A stretch of DNA of 64,000 bases from Terrimicrobium sacchariphilum (GTDB taxonomy: Bacteria > Verrucomicrobiota > Verrucomicrobiia > Chthoniobacterales > Terrimicrobiaceae): assembly GCF_001613545.1 (NCBI RefSeq), contig NZ_BDCO01000001.1, forward strand, positions 1-64,000. Direction: 5' to 3'. Under the pieces are notes generated by a model. The model had not been told where the DNA came from, ran no database searches, and worked only from the letters and a program-made list of their open reading frames with translations. The position numbers were made by a program, and so were the translations under genes. This document shows positions 1 to 10,200 of this stretch, piece after piece. Numbering within the stretch: the stretch's first letter is position 1; each line of letters begins with the position of its first letter.

Positions 1-757
1 TCCGCTGCGGTGCGATCTGAAATCCAAACCCGATCGTGTGTCCCAGCTGCCACAGGTTGTCATACCGCAGGCTCAAATCCAGCCGCAGCGGCGTCGTGTT
101 CGCGCTGTAGCGGTTGTTCAACTCCACGCTCCCGTGCAGCGGAAACTGATCCTTAACCGTGAGCTGAACATCATATGTTCCCGGGAGCACTCCGGGACTC
201 AGGGAAGGTGTTACCTGCAACCCCGCGCGCCGGTTCAATGCGACAATCTCCCGCTCAACGTCAGCAAAGTTCGGAACACTTCCCTCGGCCAGAGACGGCA
301 CCCTCGCCTTGATCTTGTTGATATCGTAATAGCGCGAGCCATTAACACGGAGACGCCCGATGGGAACCTCCGCCACTTGCAAAAAGATCACCCCACGACT
401 GGCCTTCTGCAGAGGAATCGAAACGGAGACCGTTTGAAAGCCCTCGTCCTTATACGCCTTTTCCAGAGCCGCTCTCGCCTGCTCCACATCTCCCGCCGTA
501 CGGCCGGGGCCGAGATAGGGATAGACAGTGTTTTCCACCGTTTCGCGCGGCAACTTCTTCGCGCCGACCACGCGATACTCCTGGATGTACATGGTCGGCT
601 CATTCTCGGGCGCGGCGTCGTTTTCCTGCGTCGCCTGATCAGGCGCGGCATTCTGAGCCCGCACAGCAAAGGAGGACACGAGTGCGCAGCCCATCGTCAA
701 AATAACGAAAGGCGAACGCCTCCATGAGGACAGTGTAGTTGGTAGTTTTGTAACCAA
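1..757 (-). CDS. TpsB-type outer-membrane transporter of two-partner secretion (ShlB/FhaC family), partial
   Basis: The minus-strand frame encodes an exported protein that runs off the left edge, so only the N-terminal part is present. After a signal peptide (h-region SPFVILTMGCALVSSFAVRA) it has a POTRA_2-like domain: the segment from MYIQEYRVVGAKKLP through YLGPGRTAGDVEQARAALEKAY has the ShlB/FhaC pattern. A second segment (DVEREIVALNRRAGL, then DVQLTVKDQFPLHGSVELNN) leads into the barrel. FhaC-type proteins recognise the TPS domain of one large partner and thread it across the outer membrane; the obvious partner is the 3,711-residue protein at 4261-15396. The start is unsure. TTG at 757 gives a basic n-region (K, RR) before the hydrophobic core and a 5' leader of about 70 nt from the predicted promoter. 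ATG at 694 would remove the basic residues. Confidence 0.85.
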   Translation of the reverse strand, partial: MVTKLPTTLSSWRRSPFVILTMGCALVSSFAVRAQNAAPDQATQENDAAPENEPTMYIQEYRVVGAKKLPRETVENTVYPYLGPGRTAGDVEQARAALEKAYKDEGFQTVSVSIPLQKASRGVIFLQVAEVPIGRLRVNGSRYYDINKIKARVPSLAEGSVPNFADVEREIVALNRRAGLQVTPSLSPGVLPGTYDVQLTVKDQFPLHGSVELNNRYSANTTPLRLDLSLRYDNLWQLGHTIGFGFQIAPQR

Positions 758-823
758 TTGAGTGGAAATCGAGGCGCGCGTGCTTTTTCCGAAGCGTCCC
801 TTTGAGAAACAAAACCCGGCACC

Positions 824-848
824 AATAACGACTGTATTAATCGTGATT
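824..848. promoter_or_regulatory. Operator 1 of the shared sulfur-regulon palindrome
   Basis: AATAACGA, 9 bp, TCGTGATT. The half-sites are inverted repeats with one mismatch. The same motif with the identical 9-bp spacer is found at 1043, 15707, 17235 and 21810. It overlaps the -10 box of the tpsB promoter, which suggests repression. Confidence 0.7.
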
Positions 849-862
849 AAATCGCGTGGCAA
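834..862 (-). promoter_or_regulatory. Predicted sigma70-type promoter for tpsB
   Basis: On the minus strand TTGCCA (862-857) and TAATAC (839-834) are spaced by 17 bp. The -10 box falls inside the palindromic operator at 824-848, the same layout as the promoters at 15718-15745 and 17242-17269. The inferred transcript start is about 70 nt before the TTG start at 757. Confidence 0.55.
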
Positions 863-1042
863 GCCCTTCCTGAAAATGGAAACACATTTCACGCAACCAT
901 CTCTTTTTCAGATTTTTATAAATCGCAAAAATCCCCAAGCGAGGAGTTCGACACTTTTCCTGGCAACGAAATGACGCTACGCGGGTGTTAAAACATTCCC
1001 GATTTTTTCCTTGCGAAAATAACAGAAACCAAGCTACCAACA

Positions 1043-1067
1043 AATAACGACTCTTTAAGTCGTCTTA
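1043..1067. promoter_or_regulatory. Operator 2 of the shared sulfur-regulon palindrome
   Basis: AATAACGA, 9 bp, TCGTCTTA, ending 63 bp before the ATG at 1131. It lies in the 370-bp divergent intergenic region between tpsB and the PEP-CTERM gene, so each direction has its own copy. No convincing -35 box was seen for the plus-strand promoter. Confidence 0.65.
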
Positions 1068-1130
1068 CAACACCAACACTACCCTTCGCTTGAGCATACG
1101 AATCGCAGAGCGGGGTCACAGAAAATCCAC

Positions 1131-1904
1131 ATGAAATTAAGAATCCATGCGGCCGCTGTGATCGCCCTGGCGATTACCGCAGCCAGTAGCCTCACCGCCA
1201 AAGCGGCGACGGTTACAGACTATCAAAACGGAGATATCTTCCTCGGTATCCGCGCCCTCTCATCAGACACAGGACAGGGAAACTCCACCGTTTATCTTCT
1301 AAATCTTGGCAACTTCAGCGAGTTCACCAATGCAACGGCGGGAGCGAGTATTCAAGTCGCTAACCTTCTATCTGACTTAAGTGCCATTTATGGCGCTGAT
1401 TGGTACCGTTCGTCCCTCCAATGGGGAATCTTTGGTGGCTTAACAGACACCGGTACAGATAGTTGGGCTTCCCTTTATGCGTCGCGCACAGTCAGTACCT
1501 CAACACCTTGGAGTGCTCTATCAGGAAATCCAGCCGAGACCACTCTGTCCAATGTCAACAAGGTAAGAAACTCCTTCAATGGCTCGTTGGCCTACGGAAG
1601 CAATCTTGATGCAACAACCCAGACCACGACTGGAGAGTACTACAAGCAGGTAACTGCTGTGGGCAACGACTTTGGTTCTGGAAGCAAGTGGACAAGCATC
1701 GAGACATCTCTCACGAACCAACTGAATCTCTTCGCCATAAATAATGGAGACTCGACGGTAGATAAAGTTGGAACGTTTGGTGTTTCCAACCAAGGCGTCC
1801 TGACCTTCACCGCAGTACCAGAACCATCGACCTATCTACTCATCGGTTTGGCAGGAACTGCCGCACTCATCTTTCGCCGCCGTCTGACCAAACAAAACGC
1901 CTAG
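1131..1904 (+). CDS. PEP-CTERM sorting domain protein, free of internal Met and Cys
   Basis: This is a 257-residue exported protein. A signal peptide (about residues 1-25, ending LTAKAA) precedes a Ser/Thr/Gly/Asn-rich body with no family I recognise. The C-terminus is a standard PEP-CTERM signal: VPEPSTYLLIGLAG, a hydrophobic stretch, then FRRR. Such proteins are handled by an exosortase and end in the envelope or extracellular matrix. The protein contains no Cys and no Met after the initiator. It is the first gene of a plus-strand block (13 bp before the next gene) with operator 2 in front of it. No Shine-Dalgarno is visible; the ATG is chosen because the signal peptide starts there. Confidence 0.85.
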   Translation: MKLRIHAAAVIALAITAASSLTAKAATVTDYQNGDIFLGIRALSSDTGQGNSTVYLLNLGNFSEFTNATAGASIQVANLLSDLSAIYGADWYRSSLQWGIFGGLTDTGTDSWASLYASRTVSTSTPWSALSGNPAETTLSNVNKVRNSFNGSLAYGSNLDATTQTTTGEYYKQVTAVGNDFGSGSKWTSIETSLTNQLNLFAINNGDSTVDKVGTFGVSNQGVLTFTAVPEPSTYLLIGLAGTAALIFRRRLTKQNA

Positions 1905-1917
1905 ACCTTCCCTAAAA

Positions 1918-3273
1918 ATGAAATCATCTCTCAAAAAGTTCGCAGTAGGAGTCCTCAGCCTCACGGTTGCCACCCTGACTCAAGCCACCGAAATTATTCA
2001 CATAGTCGGCTCCAACGGTGACCGACAGGCAACCCAATCAGCTATCGGTCACCTTTTGGGTGCAGAAGGAACATGGACCTTCCAGGGTGTCAACGGTTAT
2101 GCAACTGGAACCGGCGGTTCAGCAACAGTCAGCGCTACTGCAACAGGCTCCAACTATGGAGTTTGGAACGGAACCTACAATAGCACACCTGTTATCATCA
2201 AGGTATCCTTTATCGGTGCGGCTGGTGCCGTTGCGGCGGTCGCCGGCAGTCTGGATGCACCGTTTGTGCAGCCTGAGGCCCCGGCAAACACCGGCAACCT
2301 TCCAGACCCAACCACTGGAGCACACGACACGGCAGTTCCTGACTTTGGATTTTCAACCAATTTCCAAGCCACAACTCCGTTCAATGGAGATTATCTGGGT
2401 CATACCTATGTCTCTCTCGACGAGACTCCTGTTGGCATATCGGCACTTCAATATGTCGCAAGTCCAGGATTCCCTGCTGGCGCTAATTTGACGACTCAGG
2501 TTGCCCAACAGCTCTACCTGGCCGGTGCCGTCCCCTTGTCCCTGATCACGGGAAACTCGGCTGACGAGAATAAAATCGTCTACGCACTGGGACGAAACTC
2601 AGATGCAGGGCAACGACTGGCTTCCTACGCTGAGTTTGGCCTCGGTGCGAATGCTACGGTGCAAGTTTGGTTCCCTACGACCAACCCGGCTCCGAATCCG
2701 ATAACCGCGAATACCCCCACAGCAACACCCACTGGTCAGGTTGCCGCTGCGGGTAGCGTGCCGAAGTATGGGGGAACCGTCGAAAACATAGCTCTTTGGC
2801 CCATTCAAACCGTTAGTGGTGTCAATAGTGGCTCACTTGGAAATGGCGGATTCACAACGGGTGCCGATCTCGCTCCCTACTTGACTACGGTACTTGCTCC
2901 TGCCGCCTACAAAAAGCGCAGTTCATCTGCAGTGGGTGGATACTTCATCGGGTACGTGACACCCGGAGACTATCTCTCCCGCATCGTAAAGGATGGGATT
3001 CCCGAAGCTAACCGTGGCGTTCCCCTCAAGTGGAACGGCGTCGACTATTCAGAATCCAACCTGAAAAATGGCACCTATACTGCTTGGCTCTATAATCGTA
3101 TCATCAAGCGTACTGGAGAACTTGAAGATGGATCTCTCAAGGCTCAGTTTTTCGCTTCCCTCCGAGACCAAATTTTGCAAACCGATGCAACTCAGGGCGG
3201 CGGACTCAAGATCGACGAGAATGTCCGGGTTGAGCGATATACCGATGGTGGGAACGTTTTTCCCCTTTACTAA
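1918..3273 (+). CDS. Exported 451-residue protein of unknown function, free of internal Met and Cys
   Basis: A signal peptide (residues 1 to about 23, ending TQATE) is followed by a Gly/Ala/Thr/Asn-rich protein. The opening IIHIVGSNGDRQATQSAI and the later YALGRNSDAGQRLASYAE recall the loops of periplasmic phosphate- or sulfate-type binding proteins. The resemblance is weak and no ligand can be named. Unlike its upstream neighbour it lacks a PEP-CTERM tail. It has no Cys and no Met beyond the initiator in 451 residues, which is striking at this length. It lies 13 bp downstream of the PEP-CTERM gene and ends before a strong terminator, so the two probably form a two-gene operon under operator 2. 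Confidence 0.7.
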   Translation: MKSSLKKFAVGVLSLTVATLTQATEIIHIVGSNGDRQATQSAIGHLLGAEGTWTFQGVNGYATGTGGSATVSATATGSNYGVWNGTYNSTPVIIKVSFIGAAGAVAAVAGSLDAPFVQPEAPANTGNLPDPTTGAHDTAVPDFGFSTNFQATTPFNGDYLGHTYVSLDETPVGISALQYVASPGFPAGANLTTQVAQQLYLAGAVPLSLITGNSADENKIVYALGRNSDAGQRLASYAEFGLGANATVQVWFPTTNPAPNPITANTPTATPTGQVAAAGSVPKYGGTVENIALWPIQTVSGVNSGSLGNGGFTTGADLAPYLTTVLAPAAYKKRSSSAVGGYFIGYVTPGDYLSRIVKDGIPEANRGVPLKWNGVDYSESNLKNGTYTAWLYNRIIKRTGELEDGSLKAQFFASLRDQILQTDATQGGGLKIDENVRVERYTDGGNVFPLY

Positions 3274-3301
3274 AAACCGCTCCTAAAGCCTAAACAAAGC
3301 G

Positions 3302-3334
3302 CCAGTGCAGGCTTCATGCCTGCACTGGTTTTTT
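3302..3334 (+). terminator. Rho-independent terminator abutting the next start codon
   Basis: An 11-bp perfect stem (CCAGTGCAGGC / GCCTGCACTGG) with a 5-nt loop (TTCAT) is followed by six T. It ends the operon of the 1131 and 1918 genes. The T-run ends only 7 nt before the ATG at 3342. Confidence 0.9.
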
Positions 3335-3341
3335 CGTGAAT

Positions 3342-4073
3342 ATGAAAAAGATTCCAATCCTCCTTATCGGGTCTCTCATCCTGAATGCCTCGTTGTTCCT
3401 GATCATCGGCGCGGGTGGCAAGAAACCGACGGGAACGCGCACCCATGCTGCCGGAGAATCGACTGAATCCGCACCAAGACCTCAGGAAAAGAATACCGAA
3501 CTCTCCGAGACGGTCTCACCGCCTCTGGAACCTCGGGCCTCTAGTTCACCCCAGACACCCCGGCTTTCTGCCAATGAAGCAAGCGCATACACCGCCGCAA
3601 ACTCCCCTGTCTCCCCTCCGGCGTCACCGTACAAAACCCGCACTGCCTCGACCGCATCAGCTCTATCGCCTGCGATATCATCTGTCCCGTCCTCCAGCAC
3701 ATCGTCGGGCTATGTCGCTCCCCTGCCCGATGCAGGATCATCTGCGCCCATCCAGTCATACCCTGTCGCCATCAGCATCCCCGCAGGTCCGGGCAATTCC
3801 ATTACCTACCGTGGACAGCAGGCTGCGATTACCGCAGCGCGGGCGGCAACCGACTCTGAACCTGCATCCCTCGATGCGTCTGTGACTTCAGTGGCCGGGT
3901 CAGCACCGAACTCCAGCACCGCACAGACAGGAAACTCCACGGAAGCGCCCCAAAGTAGCTCAATGTCCTTTGACGATCAACTTTTCCGTACCAAATGGGG
4001 CTGGGAGGCCTACGATCAGGCTCGCAAGGCTGCTTCTCTCGCTGCGTCAGCTGCCGCCACACCTGGAAATTGA
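3342..4073 (+). CDS. Membrane-anchored, Ser/Ala/Pro/Thr-rich low-complexity protein
   Basis: The product has 243 residues from ATG at 3342; a GTG at 3336 would add two. One N-terminal hydrophobic segment (IPILLIGSLILNASLFLIIG) is either a signal anchor or an uncleaved signal peptide. The rest is disordered and rich in Ser, Ala, Pro and Thr, closing with a short charged segment (DDQLFRTKWGWEAYDQARKA). No Cys and only one Met lies beyond the start region. No family is recognised; the composition fits a periplasmic or surface linker. A strong terminator ends 7 nt before the start and there is no room for a ribosome-binding site, so expression must come from read-through or from a promoter hidden in the hairpin. 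Confidence 0.55.
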   Translation: MKKIPILLIGSLILNASLFLIIGAGGKKPTGTRTHAAGESTESAPRPQEKNTELSETVSPPLEPRASSSPQTPRLSANEASAYTAANSPVSPPASPYKTRTASTASALSPAISSVPSSSTSSGYVAPLPDAGSSAPIQSYPVAISIPAGPGNSITYRGQQAAITAARAATDSEPASLDASVTSVAGSAPNSSTAQTGNSTEAPQSSSMSFDDQLFRTKWGWEAYDQARKAASLAASAAATPGN

Positions 4074-4260
4074 CCGCTGCCGGACATCCGTCCGGGAGCT
4101 ATTCGAAAGGCGCGACCAAGGGTAGCGTACTCTGGTCGGCAGCAGTCATCGAATCACGCCTGCGACTATCCTTGAAGTGTCGTTACCGTGGGCTGTGTCA
4201 TTACTCGCCACCTGCGCGCAGCCAACTCCGGTTGCGCTCTCCATAAAATGCCGAGTCCTA

Positions 4261-7200
4261 TCACAAGGCCGATGAGTTCTCTCCACTCGGCGTATTGTCT
4301 TCATCCTCCCCATCGCCGCCGCCATATCCCAGCACATCGACGCTGATGATGGACGGCGCCTCGGTAGTTTCCTGGCTTTGCTGGCGGGCCTGATCAGCAA
4401 CATCTGTCGCTGCGGCATTATTGGCTGCGGTTGGATTAGAAGGAGGGGGAGCGGGCGCAGCGACGGCCGCCGGAGGTCCAGACGTAGGAACACCGGTTGT
4501 CTGCGGAGCAGCGATGTTATCGGCATTGCGCACCTCCACGGCCGCAATAGAAATCGCACCAGTGGCTCGAATGCCCGCGTCGCCGGCATCGACGGCCCCA
4601 TTCGGGGCAATAAGGTCCACCTCACCAGGCTGCACCCCGGCAACGGTCGCGAGAACACCGATACCGCCGCCCGTGGCAAGGCCCGCCAGGTCAGTCTGCA
4701 CATCGGCGCTTTGAGGATCGAGAATGACCCGTGTCGGCGGCGCAAAGGTCACAGTCTTCGCGGCCGATCCCGCCGCAATATCTCCCTCGGATGACCAGAT
4801 GATCTGATTGCCGCCTCGCAAAGTGAATATCCGCCCGATGCCCAGCGAAACATCCCCACGGGTGAAGATTCCGATATCGCCGCCGCTTTCCGTCACGATA
4901 CCCGGGGGGATGAGCGTATTCAGTGCGGTATTTGCCAGGGAGAGCTTGCCGGATGGCGAGAAGATGCTGATGTCGCCCCCCTGCTTGGTCCTAATGTCCC
5001 TCGACCGTAGCGTGATATCGCCTCGCTCTGCTGAGATTTCGCCAAACAACGACTCGATCGCAGCAAAACCGCTTTGATAAGCCGCTACGCCTTGGGTCTG
5101 GAAGTTTCGTCCGGCATCGCGCAACGCGAGATAAAGGATCTTCAAGGCAATGCGCGCCTTGGCTTCATCGGAGAGTGAGGAGATCGATGCGCCATCAAGT
5201 TCCTCTGCAATGACACTGGCATAAGCCCTGCCATTTCCCTCAGCGTACTTCGCAAGGAAATCATCGACATTCAAGGAATCCGCCAGCCCGCCAGCAGAGC
5301 CTAGTCCCGCACCGATGATCAACTGCGCGCCAGTGTAAGAAAGATAGGGATTCTTTGCATTGCCGACCGAGGTAATACCCACTCCGGTGCCATTGCTGTT
5401 ATTCGCGCCAGACCCCAGGTCCAGATCACGCCCGGCAAGAACCTCCAACACGCCGGGACCAGCGATCTGAATATCCCCGGCGAGCGAAAGAGCGTTAAGA
5501 TTCAGGATGTTTCCCGTGCGGCTCGCCGCGAGACGCAATGCCGTACTGGCATTGTAGAGAATAATATCCCGTCCGCTCGACACCACGCTGACATCGTCCG
5601 AGTTCACATTCTGTAAATAGAACGCCACATCGGTAATATCCCGGCCCGCCAGGATCTGAGACGCCTTGGCAGAATAATATTCCAGGCCGGAAATGTCGCC
5701 CGCCAGCGCATAGATCCGGGCAGGCTCGGAATCTCCATCGTGCAGCAGATCGGAATCGTGCAGCGCCTGCTTCGTCTGGAGCGCGCCAGTAGTGGAACCA
5801 GATTCGCGGAACAGGTTGTCGACGAACGTGAGGAACCCGCTGCCAGTCGAGCGGGCGCGGGCCTGCACGATGCCAACATCGGCGACAGCCTGGTAGGCAA
5901 AGGGTGAGGTGATGCCGGGGATGGAGGATGGGTCAGCGTCGGAGAGATTAATGCTGGCAGTACCCCAGGTGGTGGTCTTTACGCCGCCGATAAGGGTGCT
6001 TCCGTTCGCCTGAAGACCATTGATGGCCTTGGAGGCGAGCAGCGAGAGATTTCCAGATGGCGACGGCGACAGGTTGATCGAACCGACCAGATTGATATTC
6101 CCGCTGAATGAAGTGATGTCGAGGGTACCCGGCATAACGGTCGTCAAGGAACGGAATGGCGTCACGCTGGATTCATCCAATCTGAGCCACGGCTGATAGA
6201 ATGATGTAGACGCCGGAGAACTCGTCAGGAGGTGAACCTTTTGGAGATAACTAAACAGTATCGGAACGGACGAGCCTGCGGTGTTGCCAGACAGGGTGAT
6301 CGCCTCCCGCATCGTCACTGAGCCGCCGAGGGAAGCGATCTTCACGTAACTGTCCGCGTCATAGGTCGAGAAGTAGGTTTTGTACCAGTAGGTATTATTA
6401 TACCCTCCAGGCATCAGGAAGGTATTCACCGCAGGACCCAGAAGGGCGTTGCCCCGTGCGTTGATATCGAAGCCGCCGCGACCGACAAAGAGCGTTGTGG
6501 GCAGCCAGGTCAGGGAGTCGGACACCGCGTTGCTTTGTGAGGACAGGTAGACCAGCGACGGAGAGCGGGTGGAGTTTGTGGTGATTTCGCCCCCGACATC
6601 GAGCGTCCCCGCTCCGCGCTCCACATAGTAGACGCCAGCATCGAGATTGCGGCCAGTCTTGACCACCAGGTCACCGCCCCCGAGTTCGACGAGATTGTTC
6701 GCATCGGGCGCGATGGCATTGCCAGCCGAGTCCTTGCCTGCCATGCGCGCATTCGTCGGTATCACCGCATCGACGTTGCTGATATCCCTTCCCGCCGTCA
6801 TGGAGATATTGCCTCCTCCGAGAGCCCCGATTCCCTGGAAGAAATTACTGAAATCCACCCACCAAGCTGTCGAAGCGATCTCTCCAAGAGCGCTCGTTCC
6901 GAATGCTCCAGTCGCCGGGTCGACGTATCCACGACGGTAGAGCCAGTTGTTGGGAAGCTCCTTCTGCGAATCCGCCACGAGCTGGCCGCTGATCTTGGTC
7001 AGGTGCTCGATATTCTCCTGGGCATAGAGCGAGATGTTTCCTCCCGCCATGGTGAACTGCGCAGGGTAAGTCGGATTTTGCTGCACGGCTCCGAGCACGG
7101 GAGCGCCGCCATTTTCGTCCAGGATGGGAAGATCAAAGGTCCCTCCCAACGTCGGGTCGCTTACCTGGGTGCCTGCCGTGTAGATGGAGGCGAACTGGTT

Positions 7201-10200
7201 GAGCAGTCGGATGCTGCGTCCGGCGGATATGTCAATATCCCCCGAGCCGGTGCGAATGACCTGAAAACGCGTGGCCACGGCCGTCGACGTCAGGGCGCTC
7301 GTGCCATTGCTAAAGGTATTGGCACCATAGTCCTTGCCCAGTTGCAGGAATCCGGAACTGGCGCCCAGAGAGCCGACAGGTTGTACGCGATGGAAATCTG
7401 CCGCACTCAAGTCGGAACCGGCGGTGAAGCGATAAGACCACGACTGGGTATTGACCGGGAGCAGCGAGCTCCGCGCCAACAGCGCGGAGTTGTAAGCCGA
7501 TGTGGTGAAGCCATCGCTAATCGCGTTGTAGAGCGTGATGTTCCCCGCGGCCCGAAGGGTAAGGACACCCGGTGCACGCTTGGCCCCGTACCGGAAGGTC
7601 GCGAGGTTCCAATCACTGGTCGCAGTGCTCGAGGTCGTGCCGAGTACCAGATCACCCGTGCGGTTGATGATTTCGGCTCCCGGCGCAAGAACGACGACAG
7701 GTGCGAGTGCTGAGTTGTTCGCCAAAAGGCGGTCCATCATCGCGGTGTAGTTCGCAGAGGTCGTGCCCGCCGCACCCAGGAAAGTCTGCGCGTCCGAGTT
7801 GATCGTATTCTGCACCGACGAGGTGATCGTGCCGGTTCCGGTCAGATCGTACAGCCGGTATCCCTCGACCAGGATGCTCGACGCGTCGACGATCGTGCCA
7901 TTGATCGCCGCAACGGACAGGTCGGAGCGCGTGCTATTCTGCGGAGCGCGCAGATGGAGTTTGCCGCTGAATTTTCCGTAGGATGCGCTCGACGCCGTCT
8001 TGCTCGCGACGGACAGGTCGATAGTCGCTCCGGAGCGAATATCCACCGTTCCGGTGCCAACCACGCCGTTGCGCTGCGAACCGGCTTCGATGGTGACCTG
8101 CCCGCCCTTGCCCGCATTGTCAAAATCCTGCGCTGCCACGGTGAGGAGCGATCCTGATGCCAGAGTCACGCTGCCATTTGCCTCCAGCGAGATTTCACCG
8201 CCGGTTACACCCGAGGCATCGACCGTTCCTGTCACAGTGATCGACCCCTGATCGGCTGAGAGCGCAAAGTCGTGAGCGATGGCCAGACCGTCCACCAGAA
8301 CATTGCCGCTGCGAACACGGAAGCTGCGGCTTTCGGTGAAACCAGCGTTATTGAGACGCGCATTGATCGTTCCCAGTGACGCGAGCGAGCCAACGTCCAG
8401 ACGAAACTCGCCTGCACTCCCGCCTGCCCCGGCATAGCCACGGAGTCCCCCGCCCAAGGTGAATGAGCCCTGGGGAGTCGATATCTCCAGGCTTCCCGCA
8501 TCTCCACCCCCGGCGGCTGCCGATACATCGACCGAGCTGCCCGCAAGGAGGTTGACCGAGCCTGCATCAGCCTTGAGGACGATATCGCCTGCATCCGTGT
8601 ACCGGAAAACGTCGAAGAACCGTTGCTCCGTGCCGGAGACATCAAGAAGCCCGCCGACCGTGAGATCACCCGAGGTGGCGCGCAAAGTCAGCAGACCGCT
8701 GGGGAGCACAATGTCGGAGTACGCCGCTACGCTCTGCCCTTGCAGAGTGAGGGAAGCGCCCAGGCCCGACGTGAGCATGCTTCCTGTGGAGGAGGCGAAG
8801 AGCAAGAGGTTTCCACCGGCCACCAGAGACTGCGTCGACTGGCTCGCCGCAGTGATGCGCGGAGCCGTGACGATGACGTTCCCTTGCGCTGTCAGCCCTC
8901 CCGTTCCACTGAATGAAAGCCCGCCAGTGGTCGTGAGCCGCAGGTCGGAGTACTGATCTACCGCGAGTTGGTTTGACCCGATCTGAATCGTGTCGGCAAT
9001 AAACTCCAGTTTGCCAGACGCCGGAGCGAGAACAGCCAAAGAAGATCTCCCGGGGCTGTTATCGAGTAATACGCTGGAAGCCGAAAACGCGACCGCTCCG
9101 CCGCCCGCGTTGAAGCCACGTATCTGGGCGGCGTGCAACTCCAGAGCGCCAGATGTCGCAAAAGAACCGGTCCCATAGATATCGATCGATGAGTAGCTCA
9201 GGAGCGAAAGCAGCTTTGCCGAGCTCAGGTCCTGAAATGCTCCCCCCGCAAGTACCAGACCCGTCGTCGATTGCAGCGTGCCCGGGTTATCAAAGAGCAG
9301 GCTGATCTGGCCGCTGTTGAGGCTGACATAGCTGGCATGGAGATCCGCATCGGGGCTCAGGCTGGTACGGCTGGTGGAGTCGAGAATGAGGCTCAACCCG
9401 CTCACCGAGGCACCTGCGGCCAGCGTCATGAGCGGCGTCGTGGAGTTTGACACACCCGAGCGCACGAGCCCTCCGCCGATGCCATTGCTTACGCGTACCA
9501 GGGTTCCGTCCCCGCTCCCTGCCACGGAACTGCTGCCAAGCAGCAACGTATCAATGGCGCCTATCGTGCCAGTCGCCAGCAAGGAGGAGCCTGCCGTGAG
9601 TTCGATCGATCCCTTTGAGACGAGAATCAGATCCGGCGCGCTCAACGACGCTCCGGCATTGTCCACCCGGATGCTGCTGGTCTTGACGCTCACCGTCGTG
9701 CCTGAGGAGCCGATTTGCCGCACACCGCCGATGAGCAGGCTCTCCGCTCCAAAGCTGCTCAGCATGGAGGAATCCAGATTCAGCGCTCCGGCAACCGCCG
9801 TTCCATTCGGTGCGATGATGTTGATCGGAGACGAGCTGGCGATATCGATCAGCCCACCCCTTCCTGTGCCCCAGCCCTGCGCCTGGACCGTTCCCGCGAA
9901 TGCCATGCTCTGGGTAGCCTGAAGAATCAGCTGGCCCGCGTCATCAGGCAGGCGGGCCGTCGAACCTTCCGGCGCCAGGGCGCGCAGGAAGGATGTTGCG
10001 AAATAGGTCTCATACTCCGCTCTTTGCGCGATTACCGTCTGGGACAGCACCTCAAAGCGAGTGGACAGCGTCGACACTTTCCTCGACGTATTCAGGCCAT
10101 TGTAGAGGTACCCGGATACGATGGAGGAACCGTCAGGCAAAGTCACGTTTCCAGTCGGCGTTCCGCCCTGCGGGGTAACGAGAAAAGCTCCCGGCAAAAG

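Noticed and set aside
4081-4096. Hairpin CCGGAC-ATCC-GTCCGG between convergent genes
   Set aside because: Short stem without a T-run on either side; not enough to call a terminator.
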